Shown: positions 44,701-49,499 of the stretch, piece after piece
How the letters are laid out: every line of letters starts with the position of its first letter
Position numbering within the stretch: the first letter of the stretch is position 1
Assembly: GCA_047967505.1 (NCBI GenBank)
Contig: CM106538.1
Source: Dipteris shenzhenensis
Lineage: Eukaryota > Polypodiophyta > Polypodiopsida > Gleicheniales
DNA: 64,000 nt
Direction: 5' to 3' (one strand)
Position numbers and translations under genes: made by a program
Notes under the pieces: generated by a model
What the model was told of the DNA's origin: nothing
Databases searched by the model: none
What the model saw: only the letters and a program-made list of their open reading frames with translations

Positions 44701-46829
44701 CCTTTGCCTTGTTTAGTCTTTCCAAATGCTGACCTTTATCATAGTTTGAGTCTCCCTTTCACCTTGAGCCTCCACAGAAACTTAGTGGAATGTATGCTCG
44801 TGTATACCAAGTACTTGTGTGACAGCATGTTTTATGATACTCTGCACTTACTAGCATGATGAGGATTGCTGTGTATGACATTTACAACTGTACTTTCCCC
44901 CCCTTTTTTTACATATACAACTGTACTTTTACTTTGTACTCTTACATGATGAATTTGGAGATGTTGCTGGATGCATCTGGTTAGGATATGCATGCTGCAA
45001 TTTTCACTTATAGATGATACATGGACAATTTGAATTCGATATTTCTGCTTTGTCATGGCTAAGTTCTGCCAGACAGCTTGTTGATTTGGGTATGAATGGT
45101 TATGCTACGGTGGATGTATCTACATGCATTTGAGCTGCCCTGTTCTTTTGGGATACAAACATAAACGGTTAGAGTATGGCATATAGTCATGTTATGCATG
45201 CCAAAGTTTATAGTTTGAAGCCCTATTGCTGGTCTTTGGCAACTGACTGTACACAATGTTGTTCATATTGATGTTTATAATGCTCATTTGGGAATAACTC
45301 TCGGTCTGCCTGTGGGTTTTGAAGGATCTAAATGACTAGTTTCTTTAGCTGGGTGTTTCTGCAGCTCTTTAGGGCAAAACCTGTCTACAAGCACATTTGT
45401 TGGAGAGATAATATTTGCTATTTTAATTGCCATTATTGGTCTGGTACTTTTTGCTCTCCTCATCGGTAACATGCAGGTATGCTAGATCCTGGATCTACAA
45501 GGTTCTAAATTTCATAATGTTCTTGATCATGTGCTTGTTTACTTGCTACTGATTGCATGGGAGTGGGGGGAAACTAATGTTGTTGGACTTGGGTTGGCAA
45601 GGGAATCTTGATTGATTTTTTGCCCTTGAAAATCTTATGTGCAGACATACCTTCAATCTTTAGGGGTTCGATTAGAGGAATGGAGGGTAGCGCAGGGTGA
45701 CACAGAGGAATGGATGCGGCACCGGCAGTTGCCACAAGAATTACGTGAACGAGTTCGTCGATACAACCAGTACAAGTGGGTTGCCACACGAGGAGTTGAT
45801 GAAGAGGCTCTATTCCAGAGCTTGCCCCCTGACCTGCGTCGAGACATAAAGCGGCATTTATGCTTGGATCTTGTTTTACAGGTTCTCTTTAAAAATAGAA
45901 AACAACTTTTTTGAGAGTGTGCTGTATATACATTTCTCTTCTACTCAATTTAGATTGGTGTGTATACATCAATGGTGTCTATTGTCTGTGGTTTCCTGCA
46001 CTACAACGGCAGACACAATGACCAGTGTCTTTTATATAAATAGAAGCAATATGCCATTCTACGGAGCAATTTGCAGAACATTGTTCTTACTTGGATGCTT
46101 TGTGATTTATATATGCAGGTTCCACTATTCAATGAAATGGATGATAGGCTACTTGATGCCATCTGTGAAAGGCTAAAGCCTGTTCTTTGCACAAAGGATA
46201 CTGTAATAATGAGGGAAGGGGACCCTGTTAATGAGATGCTTTTCATAATCAGAGGTGTTCTTGACAGTGTAACCACCAATGGGGGCCTTACAGGGTTTTT
46301 CAATCAAAGCAGTCTTGGACCAGGTCACTTTTGTGGGGAAGAGCTGCTCACATGGGTATTAAATCCAAAGCCCAGTGTCAACTTGCCGTCCTCTACCCGT
46401 ACTGTACAAGCATTAGGGGAAGTCGAGGTGTTTGCATTGACAGCAGAAGACTTAAAATTTGTGGCACTGCAGTTTCGGCGCCTTCATAGCAAGAAGCTAC
46501 AGCACACCTTTAGGTTCTATTCTCACCAATGGCGAACATGGGCAGCTTGTTTTATACAGACTGCATGGCATCGTTACAAAAAGAGAGTGGCTCTTGCAAA
46601 ACTTTACAACATGGAAACTGGTGATCTAGACGTTATGGCTAGCACAAATCAGGATACAAATACGAGTCTAGGAACTACTATTCTTGCCTCTCGTTTTGCA
46701 AAAAGTGCCGTGCGAGGAGTTCACAAACTCAGGGAGGTAAACAATATTGCTTCAGAGGACCAGTTCGTGAAAGTCCCAAAGCCTGAGGAGCCAGACTTCA
46801 GTGTTGATGGGGAAGAGGAACAGGACTAG
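5226..46829 (+). CDS. CNGC: Cyclic nucleotide-gated ion channel (six visible exons)
   Basis: This is a plant CNGC, a plasma- or endomembrane cation channel gated by cyclic nucleotides and calmodulin. Joining the six exons gives 714 codons with one stop at 46827-46829 and phases that agree at every junction. Domains in order are an N-terminal basic region, KILDP (67-71), S1 (about 82-104), S2-S5, the pore with GQN (365-367), S6, a C-linker, the CNBD (from about 479) with a phosphate-binding cassette GHFCGEELLTWVL (about 547-559), and an IQ motif FIQTAWHRYKKR (622-633). Plant CNGCs are usually about 700-750 residues, so only a short N-terminal exon is missing. The exon at 5226 starts mid-codon, which requires an upstream exon ending in phase 2. 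The introns are 21,395, 16,860, 798, 168 and 237 bp. No disabling mutation was seen in any exon, so the gene looks functional. Confidence 0.95.
5791..6114 (+). other. Start of CNGC intron 1, no other feature
   Basis: Ordinary AT-rich intron sequence behind the donor at 5791. No coding or repeat signal is recognised before the LINE tail that starts near 6115. Confidence 0.6.
6115..6665 (-). mobile_element. LINE 3' part, minus strand
   Basis: Read on the minus strand, 6570-6665 encodes ELADMRAAWISRESR. This matches KLVDMRGAWISKE in the plus-strand LINE relic at 55680-55735. The sequence below is taken as the LINE 3' end, which borders a CTTTC-rich stretch near 6115. The gypsy element that starts at 6666 interrupts it. 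The rest of the same LINE lies at 12961-14585. Confidence 0.6.
6666..7196 (-). repeat. 3' LTR of the chromovirus
   Basis: It is near-identical to 12499-12960 over the shared part. On the minus strand it starts TGTCATGTGC just after the purine tract (TACTTTCCCTCCTG on the plus strand) and ends GGGACGTGTCA. Length is 531 bp. Confidence 0.85.
7147..8513 (-). pseudogene. Chromovirus integrase and chromodomain region, broken
   Basis: In order on the minus strand: the HHCC zinc-binding domain ends with CRVCQVTKAERL, then the DDE core starts MDFITGLPRTRKGHDSIWVIVDRL and includes SDRDSKFTSNFW and IEFAYNSAKHSS. The GPFKVIKRIGPVAY segment follows, and the C-terminal part (7147-7509) has HPVFHVSRLKEV and a chromodomain-like EYKIKWKDRVEEDATWE. 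Breaks are a frameshift near 8270 and a TGA at about 7516 where the family has a sense codon. The neighbouring RT ORF also ends in a stop at 8514. The product would insert the element's DNA copy into chromatin if intact. The last ~50 bp overlap the LTR. Confidence 0.9.
8514..10110 (-). pseudogene. Chromovirus reverse transcriptase and RNase H, broken
   Basis: The long frame 8743-10110 carries LPPERAVDHRIDLVPGA, the RT motifs YRMSQLEEDELASQL, SPWGAPVLLRKKKD, MCIDYKRLNKVTIKNRYPLP, the catalytic FLDDILVYS and YLGHKIS. RNase H follows with LEADASDFAIGAALFQ and TDHQSIKYV. A one-base frameshift near 8748 moves the end of RNase H (WAELMQDFDFEIRYRKGS, TDALSRV) to another frame, which stops with TAG at 8514. 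All active-site blocks are otherwise present, so the loss of function is recent or mild. Confidence 0.93.
10204..11658 (-). pseudogene. Chromovirus gag and protease, broken by two stops
   Basis: Reading starts at an ATG at 11658-11656. After 48 codons an in-frame TAA occurs at 11514-11512, then the frame stays open to a TGA at 10206-10204. The RT frame is the same, so gag-pol was one ORF. Gag shows VDIWLHKWQVHFQFHPYPDD, LLWWKELQPKPATWNEFEG and a zinc knuckle CFFCEERGHTKNDC. The protease has ILFDPGSSHNFVNYKL, with D-P-G in the active-site position. Both stops fit single C-to-T or G-to-A changes from sense codons. Confidence 0.92.
11659..12498 (-). other. Chromovirus leader and primer binding site
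   Basis: The 840-bp leader between 5' LTR and gag. At 12485-12496 the plus strand reads GCTCTGATACCA, the complement of TGGTATCAGAGC, the standard initiator tRNA-Met primer site. A 188-codon ORF in this leader has no family features and is treated as chance. Confidence 0.8.
12499..12960 (-). repeat. 5' LTR of the chromovirus, outer end deleted
   Basis: It matches the 3' LTR from TGACATGTCCC at 12499 to CTCTAAGC at 12960. The last ~70 bp of U3 are missing and LINE sequence follows directly, so a deletion removed the outer LTR end. Confidence 0.85.
12961..14585 (-). pseudogene. LINE ORF2 (reverse transcriptase) relic, minus strand
   Basis: A non-LTR retrotransposon of the GVKQGCPLSP type. On the minus strand: FVDFRKAFDTVP (RT block A, near 14290-14330), GVKQGCPLSPTLFRLYIDEI (near 13960-14015) and a block similar to LPRLAMESSRRLAEGG in 13090-13332. 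The frames are broken many times. A 142-bp tandem duplication sits inside at 14141-14420. The edge at 12961 is homologous to 55220-55270 on the plus strand, which lets the missing interval be measured. The 6115-6665 piece is the 3' end of the same copy. Confidence 0.8.
14141..14420. repeat. 142-bp tandem duplication in the LINE
   Basis: The block starting TGATCATGCGGGAT at 14141 recurs at 14283 with a few substitutions, ending near 14420. Period is 142 bp. It duplicates the RT block A coding area. Confidence 0.85.
14586..15010 (-). repeat. 3' LTR of the gag-only gypsy element
   Basis: Similar to 25002-25418 over its whole length. Shared landmarks are TTCTCGTGAATGCAAATGGG and CAATGGGGAAGAGCGCCC. 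Confidence 0.8.
15011..15689. other. Internal element sequence without a recognised gene
   Basis: AT-rich sequence between LTR and gag of the minus-strand gypsy element, where pol would be expected. No RT, RNase H or integrase motif was found in any frame. Confidence 0.5.
15690..16690 (-). pseudogene. Ty3/gypsy gag with zinc knuckle
   Basis: On the minus strand the frame reads RIEFPKYDGAREADKILNWI, then LQKDALMWWFLLQTGEE, FMPPRHEEELTFRSERFRQL and ERKLNPRKPFNKGEE. A cysteine-histidine knuckle of the type CFGCKKHKPGHPWHKCP lies near 15880-15940. These are the gag matrix-capsid helices and nucleocapsid of a gypsy element. A stop near 15962 separates the capsid ORF from the knuckle. Confidence 0.85.
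16856..17660 (+). repeat. 5' LTR of the non-autonomous element, internally deleted
   Basis: Compared with the 3' LTR, it lacks about 13 bp near its start and about 370 bp after GACCTTGGCTGTCT. A TATA box TATAAAA is at 17376-17382. The ORFs across it also occur in the other copies only as part of the LTR and are not genes. Confidence 0.85.
17799..18228 (+). CDS. Conserved element-encoded protein of unknown function
   Basis: The open frame from 17799 runs on into the LTR to 18644, but conservation with other copies stops at the polypurine tract (18219-18227), so I end the call there. Visible blocks are DGVKQTLKAWCLEDSRLFTH, DDWKIVTAGLLEFRGGNVTE, RCYQRWTCVLGW, EQEPLDEKP, FQRTTTRELLEHLHRRVGI and RCVGERG. 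The same blocks, with conservative changes, occur at 26498-26790 (minus) and 40380-40772. I recognise no family: it is not gag, protease, RT, RNase H or integrase. It has no signal peptide or membrane segment. It could be a remnant of a larger ORF such as the end of a copia polyprotein or an extra 3' ORF. The true start is unknown. Confidence 0.55.
18229..19421 (+). repeat. 3' LTR of the non-autonomous element, full length
   Basis: 1,193 bp, TGTTGGAAAGG to TTTTTAACA, with TATAAAA at 18762-18768. It matches the solo LTR at 27819-35253 (interrupted) and the edges at 26497 and 40773. Confidence 0.92.
19510..19955 (+). repeat. 5' LTR of the pol-deleted gypsy element
   Basis: 446 bp, ends at TCTATCA directly before the primer site. 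Near-identical to 22961-23407. Confidence 0.95.
19956..20858 (+). other. Leader of the pol-deleted gypsy element
   Basis: Primer site near 19958, then about 900 bp to the gag start, with an A-rich run at 20824-20837. A 134-codon ORF at 19957-20361 has no recognisable domain and is treated as chance. Confidence 0.6.
20859..22183 (+). pseudogene. Gypsy gag, one frameshift
   Basis: It starts at ATG 20859 with a low-complexity N-terminus and a coiled-coil-like ISILEDALQQIMNQQLQ. After about 110 codons a frameshift at roughly 21180-21195 moves the capsid to another frame. That frame continues with VIEVWLHKWEEAFAICEI, AADRWWIKQQKDQVAPTTWE, FKKHFLPPDEESRAWDAYRN, LKDYIYGLNDKIK and a zinc knuckle CFGCLQRHQWKDC near 21910. 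Gag ends at TAA 22181-22183 and overlaps the protease frame, which begins in frame by 22190. Apart from the shift the gag is well preserved. Confidence 0.88.
22113..22960 (+). pseudogene. Gypsy protease and truncated RT start
   Basis: The protease shows VLFDSASTHNVINSKLVKRL, with D-S-A in the active-site triplet, and ends near YQFKMNDVLYVLRG. The RT entry region follows: ITEEFSDCFRDELPYGLPPE, then HKIELIPGVEPVNRPPYRMS. The sequence then turns into unrelated residues and reaches the polypurine tract and LTR at 22961. The catalytic RT motifs, RNase H and integrase are missing. The frame differs from gag, so expression would need frameshifting in the 22113-22183 overlap, or a mutation broke a fused ORF. 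Confidence 0.88.
22961..23407 (+). repeat. 3' LTR of the pol-deleted gypsy element
   Basis: 447 bp; see the element entry for boundaries and divergence. Confidence 0.95.
23413..24233 (-). other. Interior of the gag-only gypsy element, G-rich
   Basis: Sequence of the host element between two nested insertions. No gene is recognised. Two G runs of more than ten bases lie at about 23688-23700 and 23754-23767. Confidence 0.45.
24239..24933 (+). mobile_element. Solo LTR, TSD CTGTC
   Basis: A 695-bp LTR starting TGTTAGAGACTC and ending TTTTTCAACA, flanked by CTGTC at 24234-24238 and 24934-24938. TATAAAA is at 24603-24609 in CCTATAAAAGG. No internal sequence remains, so it formed by recombination between two LTRs. 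It lies in the leader of the gag-only gypsy element. Confidence 0.9.
24934..25418 (-). repeat. Primer site and 5' LTR of the gag-only gypsy element
   Basis: GCTCTGATACCA at 24988-24999 is the minus-strand primer site. The LTR starts at 25002 with TGTGAAGAACC and is similar to 14586-15010. Similarity ends near 25418. Confidence 0.8.
25419..26497 (-). mobile_element. LTR related to the non-autonomous family, minus strand
   Basis: Read on the minus strand it starts TGTTGGGAGT at 26497, directly after a purine tract GAGAGGGG. It then carries GGTCACCTCC, GTGAGCCTCCACATGAGG and a TATA box (CCTATAAAAGGG at about 26038-26027), the same order as the 3' LTR at 18229. The far boundary is not clear. I extend it to the break at 25418, but the last few hundred bases have no clear match. 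Confidence 0.6.
26498..26790 (-). pseudogene. Second copy of the conserved unknown protein
   Basis: The minus-strand frame from 26775 shows LLRITGGYVTKGSGAMWCYQ, EQEPLVERPSDD, FHKASSWELMEYLQRRVGI and RCVSERG, aligned block for block with 17960-18228. Then comes the polypurine tract and LTR. The upstream half of the region is missing. Its frame stays open across the whole aligned part, which argues that it was selected as protein when the element was active. Function is unknown. Confidence 0.55.
26791..27185 (+). other. End of CNGC intron 1
   Basis: AT-rich intron sequence with a pyrimidine-rich end and the CGTAG acceptor. No other feature seen. Confidence 0.6.
27186..27398 (+). CDS. CNGC: CNGC exon: S3-S5 region
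   Basis: The acceptor CGTAG ends at 27185 and the donor GTGAGT starts at 27399. The 71 codons begin VVIWIIVPASKG and continue through FLQYLPRLFLIFPLTSQIVKTAGVVTETAW to NLVLYMLASH. This covers the voltage-sensor-like S4 area and the S5 start, with the conserved AWAGAAYNL segment. Both ends fall on codon boundaries, matching the previous and next exons. The exon is separated from its neighbours by 21.4 kb and 16.9 kb of transposon-filled intron. Confidence 0.94.
27399..27813 (+). other. Start of CNGC intron 2
   Basis: Unique-looking intron sequence after the GTGAGT donor. No gene or repeat is recognised before the solo LTR. Confidence 0.6.
28593..28795 (+). repeat. Copia 5' LTR
   Basis: 203 bp. 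It differs from the 3' LTR mainly by a perfect 26-bp palindrome at 28640-28665, where the 3' LTR has a shorter form. Confidence 0.95.
28796..30485 (+). other. Copia leader with primer site and GTAC-rich part
   Basis: Primer site at 28798-28809, then about 1.7 kb before gag. From about 28970 to 29456 the leader holds about 16 GTAC words, mostly CCGTAC or GTACGG. GC-rich ORFs of 100-243 codons on both strands here have no family features. The length is unusual for a copia leader. Confidence 0.75.
30486..31555 (+). pseudogene. Copia gag and protease, broken
   Basis: Gag starts at ATG 30486 (MASGGSESSILNIKKLEGAH, then NYALWAEQCLNVLL). A frameshift lies near 30720-30740. The next frame reads KLDLRMKEGTAMTSHLSEFN and LLCTLPESWDTFKTTLSNS, then a TAG at 31094-31096, beyond which the same frame continues with a zinc knuckle CFYCGKKGHVKSKC and protease WLLDSGASFHVTPHREW. 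Another frameshift near 31556 joins pol. The domain order is the normal copia gag-protease order. Confidence 0.9.
31556..34575 (+). CDS. Copia integrase, reverse transcriptase and RNase H
   Basis: One open frame of about 1,000 codons to a stop at 34573-34575; the upstream part of the frame (from 31483) is read-through. In order: GAG-pre-integrase LWHSRLGHMSVKGMQEL with CDHCIFGK; integrase core HTDLCEMPQ, FIDDATRKVWVYFLKHK, SDNGGEY and NGASERMNRT; a variable linker with 'RRSTRVQRPPARF'; RT from WEKAMQSEMDSL through KARLVAKGFKQEKGID, QMDVKTAFLHGDL and the catalytic YVDDMLIAS; RNase H with HGFTDSDYAG, STTEAEYVAATEA, HCDSQSAIM and KHIDVKYHFIRE. All catalytic residues I can check are present. Expression would need the broken gag frame, so the copy is likely inactive alone but could supply pol only through readthrough. 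Confidence 0.95.
34675..34868 (+). repeat. Copia 3' LTR
   Basis: 194 bp, directly after the purine tract, followed by GACAAG. Confidence 0.95.
35259..36118. other. Intron spacer without recognised genes
   Basis: No domain found. A C-rich run with CCCCCC blocks lies at about 35634-35672, followed by a short CT run. Confidence 0.5.
36119..36465. repeat. Tandem duplication, period about 175 bp
   Basis: The block beginning GAGAGGCCCACA at 36119 recurs at 36294. Both copies contain GGCCTTGAGAGACCTTATTG and GAAATGCTAGGAAGACCATA. Divergence is moderate. Confidence 0.8.
36470..37741 (+). pseudogene. L1-type LINE ORF2 C-terminal part
   Basis: The frame shows QDWGSDFGFRWIPRGEMVHYLG, then GLGIINLEMQSRTLLGKQVV, LLLQQGLLRNTP, REEFERQSLIWHPDVNDL and WVTWAGLGTSIPP, with several breaks. 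The same blocks occur on the minus strand at 61990-63300 (for example GLGIIDLEMQSRALLGKLVV). It is a 5'-truncated or deleted copy of the same LINE family. The long antisense ORF at 36761-37357 is a shadow. It ends abruptly near 37741 without a poly(A) tail. Confidence 0.8.
37742..38250. other. Spacer without recognised genes
   Basis: No domain or repeat structure recognised. Confidence 0.45.
38251..38995 (+). mobile_element. Probable 5' LTR end and primer site of a copia-like element
   Basis: A TATA box (TATAAAA at 38426-38432) is followed by a T-rich U5-like stretch and TGGTATCAGAGCC at 38989-39001, a clear primer site. The upstream LTR border was not found, and the LTR sequence is not clearly like the 3' edge at 40773. 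Confidence 0.55.
39178..40080 (+). pseudogene. Copia-type gag with zinc knuckle, broken
   Basis: It starts MANRYQIPNFGERGKLDGTN, then YPLWKMKVRSHLVLRESWG, VSVRAWHIRDAKALAITMG and AVDAVLPHI, the N-terminal gag block of copia elements. Several stops and shifts follow (KMERYSA, VTTMAAGHRAVLVTVEEL), and a knuckle-like YCNERRHFVKYCKK near 39990-40020. The leader before it shares GACCTTGCTGAAGGAC with the non-autonomous element at 16856. A more decayed relative of this gag lies at 57690-58260. No integrase or RT is present in this copy. Confidence 0.85.
40340..40772 (+). pseudogene. Third copy of the conserved unknown protein
   Basis: Blocks DGLKQTVRAWCLEDFRLFTH, GRFVIEGGSAIRCCQR, KQEPLVEKPEKDYSD and FQRATTRELLEYRH align with 17860-18228 but are spread over frames by at least two shifts and a stop. 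It sits between the gag and the purine tract GAGATGGGG of this element. That shows the region belongs to the 3' end of a gag-bearing element, not only to the short non-autonomous copies. Confidence 0.55.
40773..40984. repeat. Fold-back made of two opposed LTR starts
   Basis: It begins TGTTGGAAAATGCATGGTTA and ends ACCAATCTAATCCCAACA. GGGCCCCCAAATGAGG near the start is mirrored by CCTCATTTGGGGGCTC near the end. The two arms are about 50 bp and are both the start of the family LTR, one in each orientation, around a loop of about 110 bp. Confidence 0.7.
40985..41833. other. Spacer without recognised genes
   Basis: Short ORFs only. Part may be LTR of the minus-strand copia element at 41834, but no border was found. 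Confidence 0.4.
41834..42193 (-). pseudogene. Copia gag N-terminal part, minus strand
   Basis: From ATG at 42193: MAGSNQDLFGVLREDDKLDG, TNYPMWSYLMKHILVAKHLW, a proline/serine-rich linker and WDARDANAHSCIALSCKR. This is the copia gag N-terminal domain. It stops after about 115 codons where the capsid should continue, so the element is deleted there. The leader, primer site and LTR follow at higher coordinates. Confidence 0.8.
42194..43188 (-). other. Copia leader with a GTAC-dense block
   Basis: Between gag and primer site. The part 42300-42530 repeats AATCTGACCCAATGT-like words. The part 42661-43144 holds 35 GTAC words in about 480 bp, most as GTACGG or CGTAC. ORFs across it arise from the repeat and are not genes. 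Confidence 0.8.
43189..43500 (-). mobile_element. Primer site and 5' LTR of the minus-strand copia element
   Basis: GCTCTGATACCA at 43189-43200 is the minus-strand primer site. LTR-like sequence follows with GACTAAGTGTCCTA words. The outer border is estimated. Confidence 0.55.
43590..43880 (+). pseudogene. Copia gag relic (capsid part)
   Basis: Short blocks TLGTIRLCLAASVAFNLFDQ and DDEARALLILCSLLESWDGL on the plus strand are the capsid helices of a copia gag, separated by stops and shifts. No LTR could be attached to it. Confidence 0.65.
44259..44566 (+). CDS. CNGC: CNGC exon: S5-pore turret
   Basis: The acceptor GGGCAG ends at 44258 and the donor GTAAGC starts at 44567. The exon begins FIGACWYLLAIER, the standard S5 core of plant CNGCs. 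A cysteine-rich turret follows (DTCLRENCKKEHGCKHAYLYC), then FNLGIYLNAFSYDIVSANFTNKYFYCLWWGLQQL, the pore helix region. It encodes 102 full codons and two bases of a serine codon completed by the next exon. The several cysteines are typical of the family and may form disulfides in the extracellular loop. Confidence 0.95.
45365..45476 (+). CDS. CNGC: CNGC exon: selectivity filter and S6
   Basis: The acceptor TTTCTGCAG ends at 45364 and the donor GTATGC starts at 45477. The first base completes a serine codon. The exon then reads SLGQNLSTSTFVGEIIFA followed by the S6 helix AIIGLVLFALLIGNMQ. GQN at the filter is the plant CNGC triplet, unlike the GYG of potassium channels, and suggests a non-selective or calcium-permeable pore by family knowledge. 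The exon ends on a codon boundary. Confidence 0.95.
45645..45881 (+). CDS. CNGC: CNGC exon: C-linker
   Basis: The acceptor TATGTGCAG ends at 45644 and the donor GTTCTC starts at 45882. The 79 codons begin TYLQSLGVRLEEW and include EEWMRHRQLPQELRERVRRY, YKWVATRGVDEEALFQSLP and DLRRDIKRHLCLDLV. This is the helical C-linker that couples the nucleotide-binding domain to S6. Phase is 0 at both ends. Confidence 0.95.
46119..46829 (+). CDS. CNGC: CNGC exon: nucleotide-binding domain, IQ motif, stop
   Basis: The acceptor ATATGCAG ends at 46118, and the exon runs 236 codons to TAG. It starts VPLFNEMDDRLLDAICERLK, then VIMREGDPVNEMLFIIRG, and carries the phosphate-binding cassette LGPGHFCGEELLTWVL. 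Next come the calmodulin-binding-type helix FRRLHSKKLQHTFRFYSHQW and the IQ motif FIQTAWHRYKKR. The acidic tail ends in DGEEEQD. The layout is that of a normal plant CNGC C-terminus. The missing N-terminal exon is the only gap in the gene. Confidence 0.95.
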   Translation, partial: VPLFNEMDDRLLDAICERLKPVLCTKDTVIMREGDPVNEMLFIIRGVLDSVTTNGGLTGFFNQSSLGPGHFCGEELLTWVLNPKPSVNLPSSTRTVQALGEVEVFALTAEDLKFVALQFRRLHSKKLQHTFRFYSHQWRTWAACFIQTAWHRYKKRVALAKLYNMETGDLDVMASTNQDTNTSLGTTILASRFAKSAVRGVHKLREVNNIASEDQFVKVPKPEEPDFSVDGEEEQD

Positions 46830-48170
46830 GTTAACAAAAACATGACTCTTTTCATAAAATCGAAATGGCGGATTTGCTGAATTGTTAACTTCATTTTCAA
46901 GTCATCATGTTTTCAATATGGCATGGAACTTGCAAGACATGACAAGTCATCAGCTTTCCTGAGGATAGTGGCAGATTTTAAATGGAGCACCTGAACAGAG
47001 TGCATGTTATGTATTCTACTTTGGCAAACTTGCATCCGAAGTCTTGGCCTTCAGTGTGGAGATTCAGAACAAACAATCCAAACTTACAGTAAGTGATGAA
47101 GATTTCATTTGTAATGAAATGCTGGCTTCGGGGAATTTCTTGGAAGAGTGTAAGGTATCTGTGGTATCGCTCTATGAGTTATGCTTACCTTTCTTATAAA
47201 CTATATAGGCCATTCTGGAATTTGTACCATAGTTGTCTTGGAAAGCCAGGGGTAAAAGACATCACCAAGCAATGATATCTTTCGTTTGGGTGACAATAGC
47301 TTTATGGCCCACCTTTTGACATTCAGATGCCATACTTGGCTCTGGGATGCACGAGGGATTTTCTATTACATGTCTTTGGTTTTTCTAAAATTAATCCATT
47401 TATTGAAATGTCTTATCCATGAAATTGCACGAATTCCACAAAGTCTGCTCTTTTCTTTTCATCTGGACATTGGGTGGCCTAGCCCAATCCCAAAGAATGT
47501 AATTTTTTCATACAGTATACCATTGTGGTGTTTGCTGCAGAACTTGTACATCTATAAAACATCATTTAAAGTCATTGCGATTTCGTGATGATTGGTACAA
47601 TTTAGGAGTTTTTTGTTCCGTTAGTTAGCCCATTTGCCAGGTGCATCATAAATATGACGGTTTTGGAAGCGTCAAGCAGCTGCATCGTTGCTGCCTTGTC
47701 AGCAATGAAGCTTACAAACAGGGTGGTTTTGCTAGCAAATACAAACATGTAATAAGTATGACTCTCATATCGCCACATCCCCACCTACATAGATTTATCA
47801 AAAGGTGTATCCACGTTCCCATGGGTACATTTCTTTTCTTGACAGGGATATTTGTTTTGTGGTTTTGAAAAATAAGTGAAGCATCAACTTTGGGCTGTAG
47901 TATTACCTTCTCTCATTTTGAAAATTTCATATCTATATACGGTTTGCTGGAGTGAGGTGGGTCTCAACTTCGAGTTGCACTTCTAACATGAGTTATATAC
48001 AAACAAAGTAGAACTGAAAGTTCTCTCTCCTCTTCTGGTTTGCTCATTGTAATTTTGACTTAAATTGTCTTTGTTGAACAGTCGTTTTTTGTATGTTAAA
48101 AAAAACGACTGTTCTACATATTGAGTGTCCGAATTGGTACACAAGTTTGCGCTTTGCTTCAACATTTCCA
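46830..48170 (+). other. CNGC 3' UTR and downstream flank
   Basis: After the stop at 46829 no further coding signal is seen. No canonical AATAAA is obvious close to the stop, so the 3' end of the transcript is not placed. The sequence is AT-rich with short ORFs only. Confidence 0.55.
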
Positions 48171-48549
48171 ATGCGTTGTCTATAGGGAAGGTGAATGGGT
48201 GGGGGGGAAGAATGCCACGGAGGGGTGAGGGAGAAAGAGAATAGGCGGAAGTGGAAAGAGAGAGGGCTGAAAGGGTAGAGGGGAGGTAGTGAAGGAGACA
48301 AGGAGCAGGAATTAGCAAGAACGCAAGAGGATCAGATAACGTACCATACAAATGATTAGGGGTTGACGTATATAGTCCCCCTCTTTCCCTTTATCTTCCC
48401 ATTAATTTCCCCTCTTTTTCCCTCCAATTTTCCACCTAATTTCCGCTATTTTTCCACCTTCATTACATCATCCCTTCCCATAGAACTTTGCCCTCAAAAT
48501 TTTACATCTTGGCTGTCCAAAGAGGTGCAGGAAACAGCAACTACTAATC

Positions 48550-48670
48550 AGCCCGGTAGGAGATAGGGGTAGTCTTGGACAATGCTTTCTGGCTGCCATG
48601 AATTTTCATCCTCAGGGAGTCCCTGCCACTTGATATGATATTCTTATGTCGCAGCACATGGTCTCGGTAT
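48550..48670 (-). pseudogene. Chromodomain tail of a gypsy integrase
   Basis: The minus strand encodes EYHIKWQGLPEDENSWQPES followed by IVQDYPYLL, a clear chromodomain of chromovirus integrases. Flanking sequence is too decayed to extend it. Confidence 0.7.
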
Positions 48671-48994
48671 CATAGGACACTACTTTCTTACGCTGCGCAA
48701 TTTGTCCATGAAGCAGAGGTGGTGGTTGGTTGCAGTACAGGAAGAGGAAAGAAATGTGGTTGCCGATGCTGTCGAGAATGTGGGCTTGCAATTTTCTGCC
48801 GTTTCCGCCATCTATCATGAGTGGATTCATGGGATTCAGGAAGAATATATGCATAATTCAAAGGTAGCTCCCATATTTTTGGAGTTATAGAAGCCTTCAA
48901 GCCAAGGACATGCTGAACAAACCTGCATAATGATGGACTGTTGTACTGCAAGGACATAACTTATCTTGTGCTAGATTCAAAGTATAGACTGCTG

Positions 48995-49440
48995 GTTTTG
49001 CAGGAAATGTGCTCATCTCCTACGATAGGACATGCGGGTATCACTAAGACATGTGAAAAGATCAAACAGAGCTTTATTTGGGATGGCATGTGGCAGGATG
49101 TGGTTAAATGTCACTGAATGCTTGCCTTGCCAATAGAATAAGGTGGACAGCCAGCTACCCGCAAGTCTCTTATAACCATTTTCTATTCTAGAAGGCAAAT
49201 GGACTCACATAGCTATGGATTTCATCACAGGGTTGCCTTCTACAGAGAGGGGATGGGATAGCATTTATGTGGTGGTGGATAGAATGACAAAACATGCTCA
49301 TTTCATACCCACTAAGACTCCGTATTCAGCATCACAGGTTGCTTGGCAATTTATCAAGCATGGTTTTAAGCATAATGGCTCCCTTAGGAAATTGTCAGTG
49401 ACAGAGATACAAAATTCAGTGGAGATACAAAAAGTAGCGA
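48995..49440 (+). pseudogene. Gypsy integrase fragment, plus strand
   Basis: Blocks GHAGITKTCEKIKQSF, ECLPCQ and MDFITGLPSTERGWDSIYVV with VDRMTKHAHFIPTKTPYSAS are the zinc-binding and DDE start of a Ty3/gypsy integrase. It is opposite in strand to the neighbouring gag and chromodomain remnants and ends abruptly after VAWQFIKHGFKHNGS. Confidence 0.8.
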
Positions 49441-49499
49441 CCATGAGCTCCTTGAATTCTTGCCCAGTGGTGGGTTTGTGAGGTGAGTCCCTCATGCAC

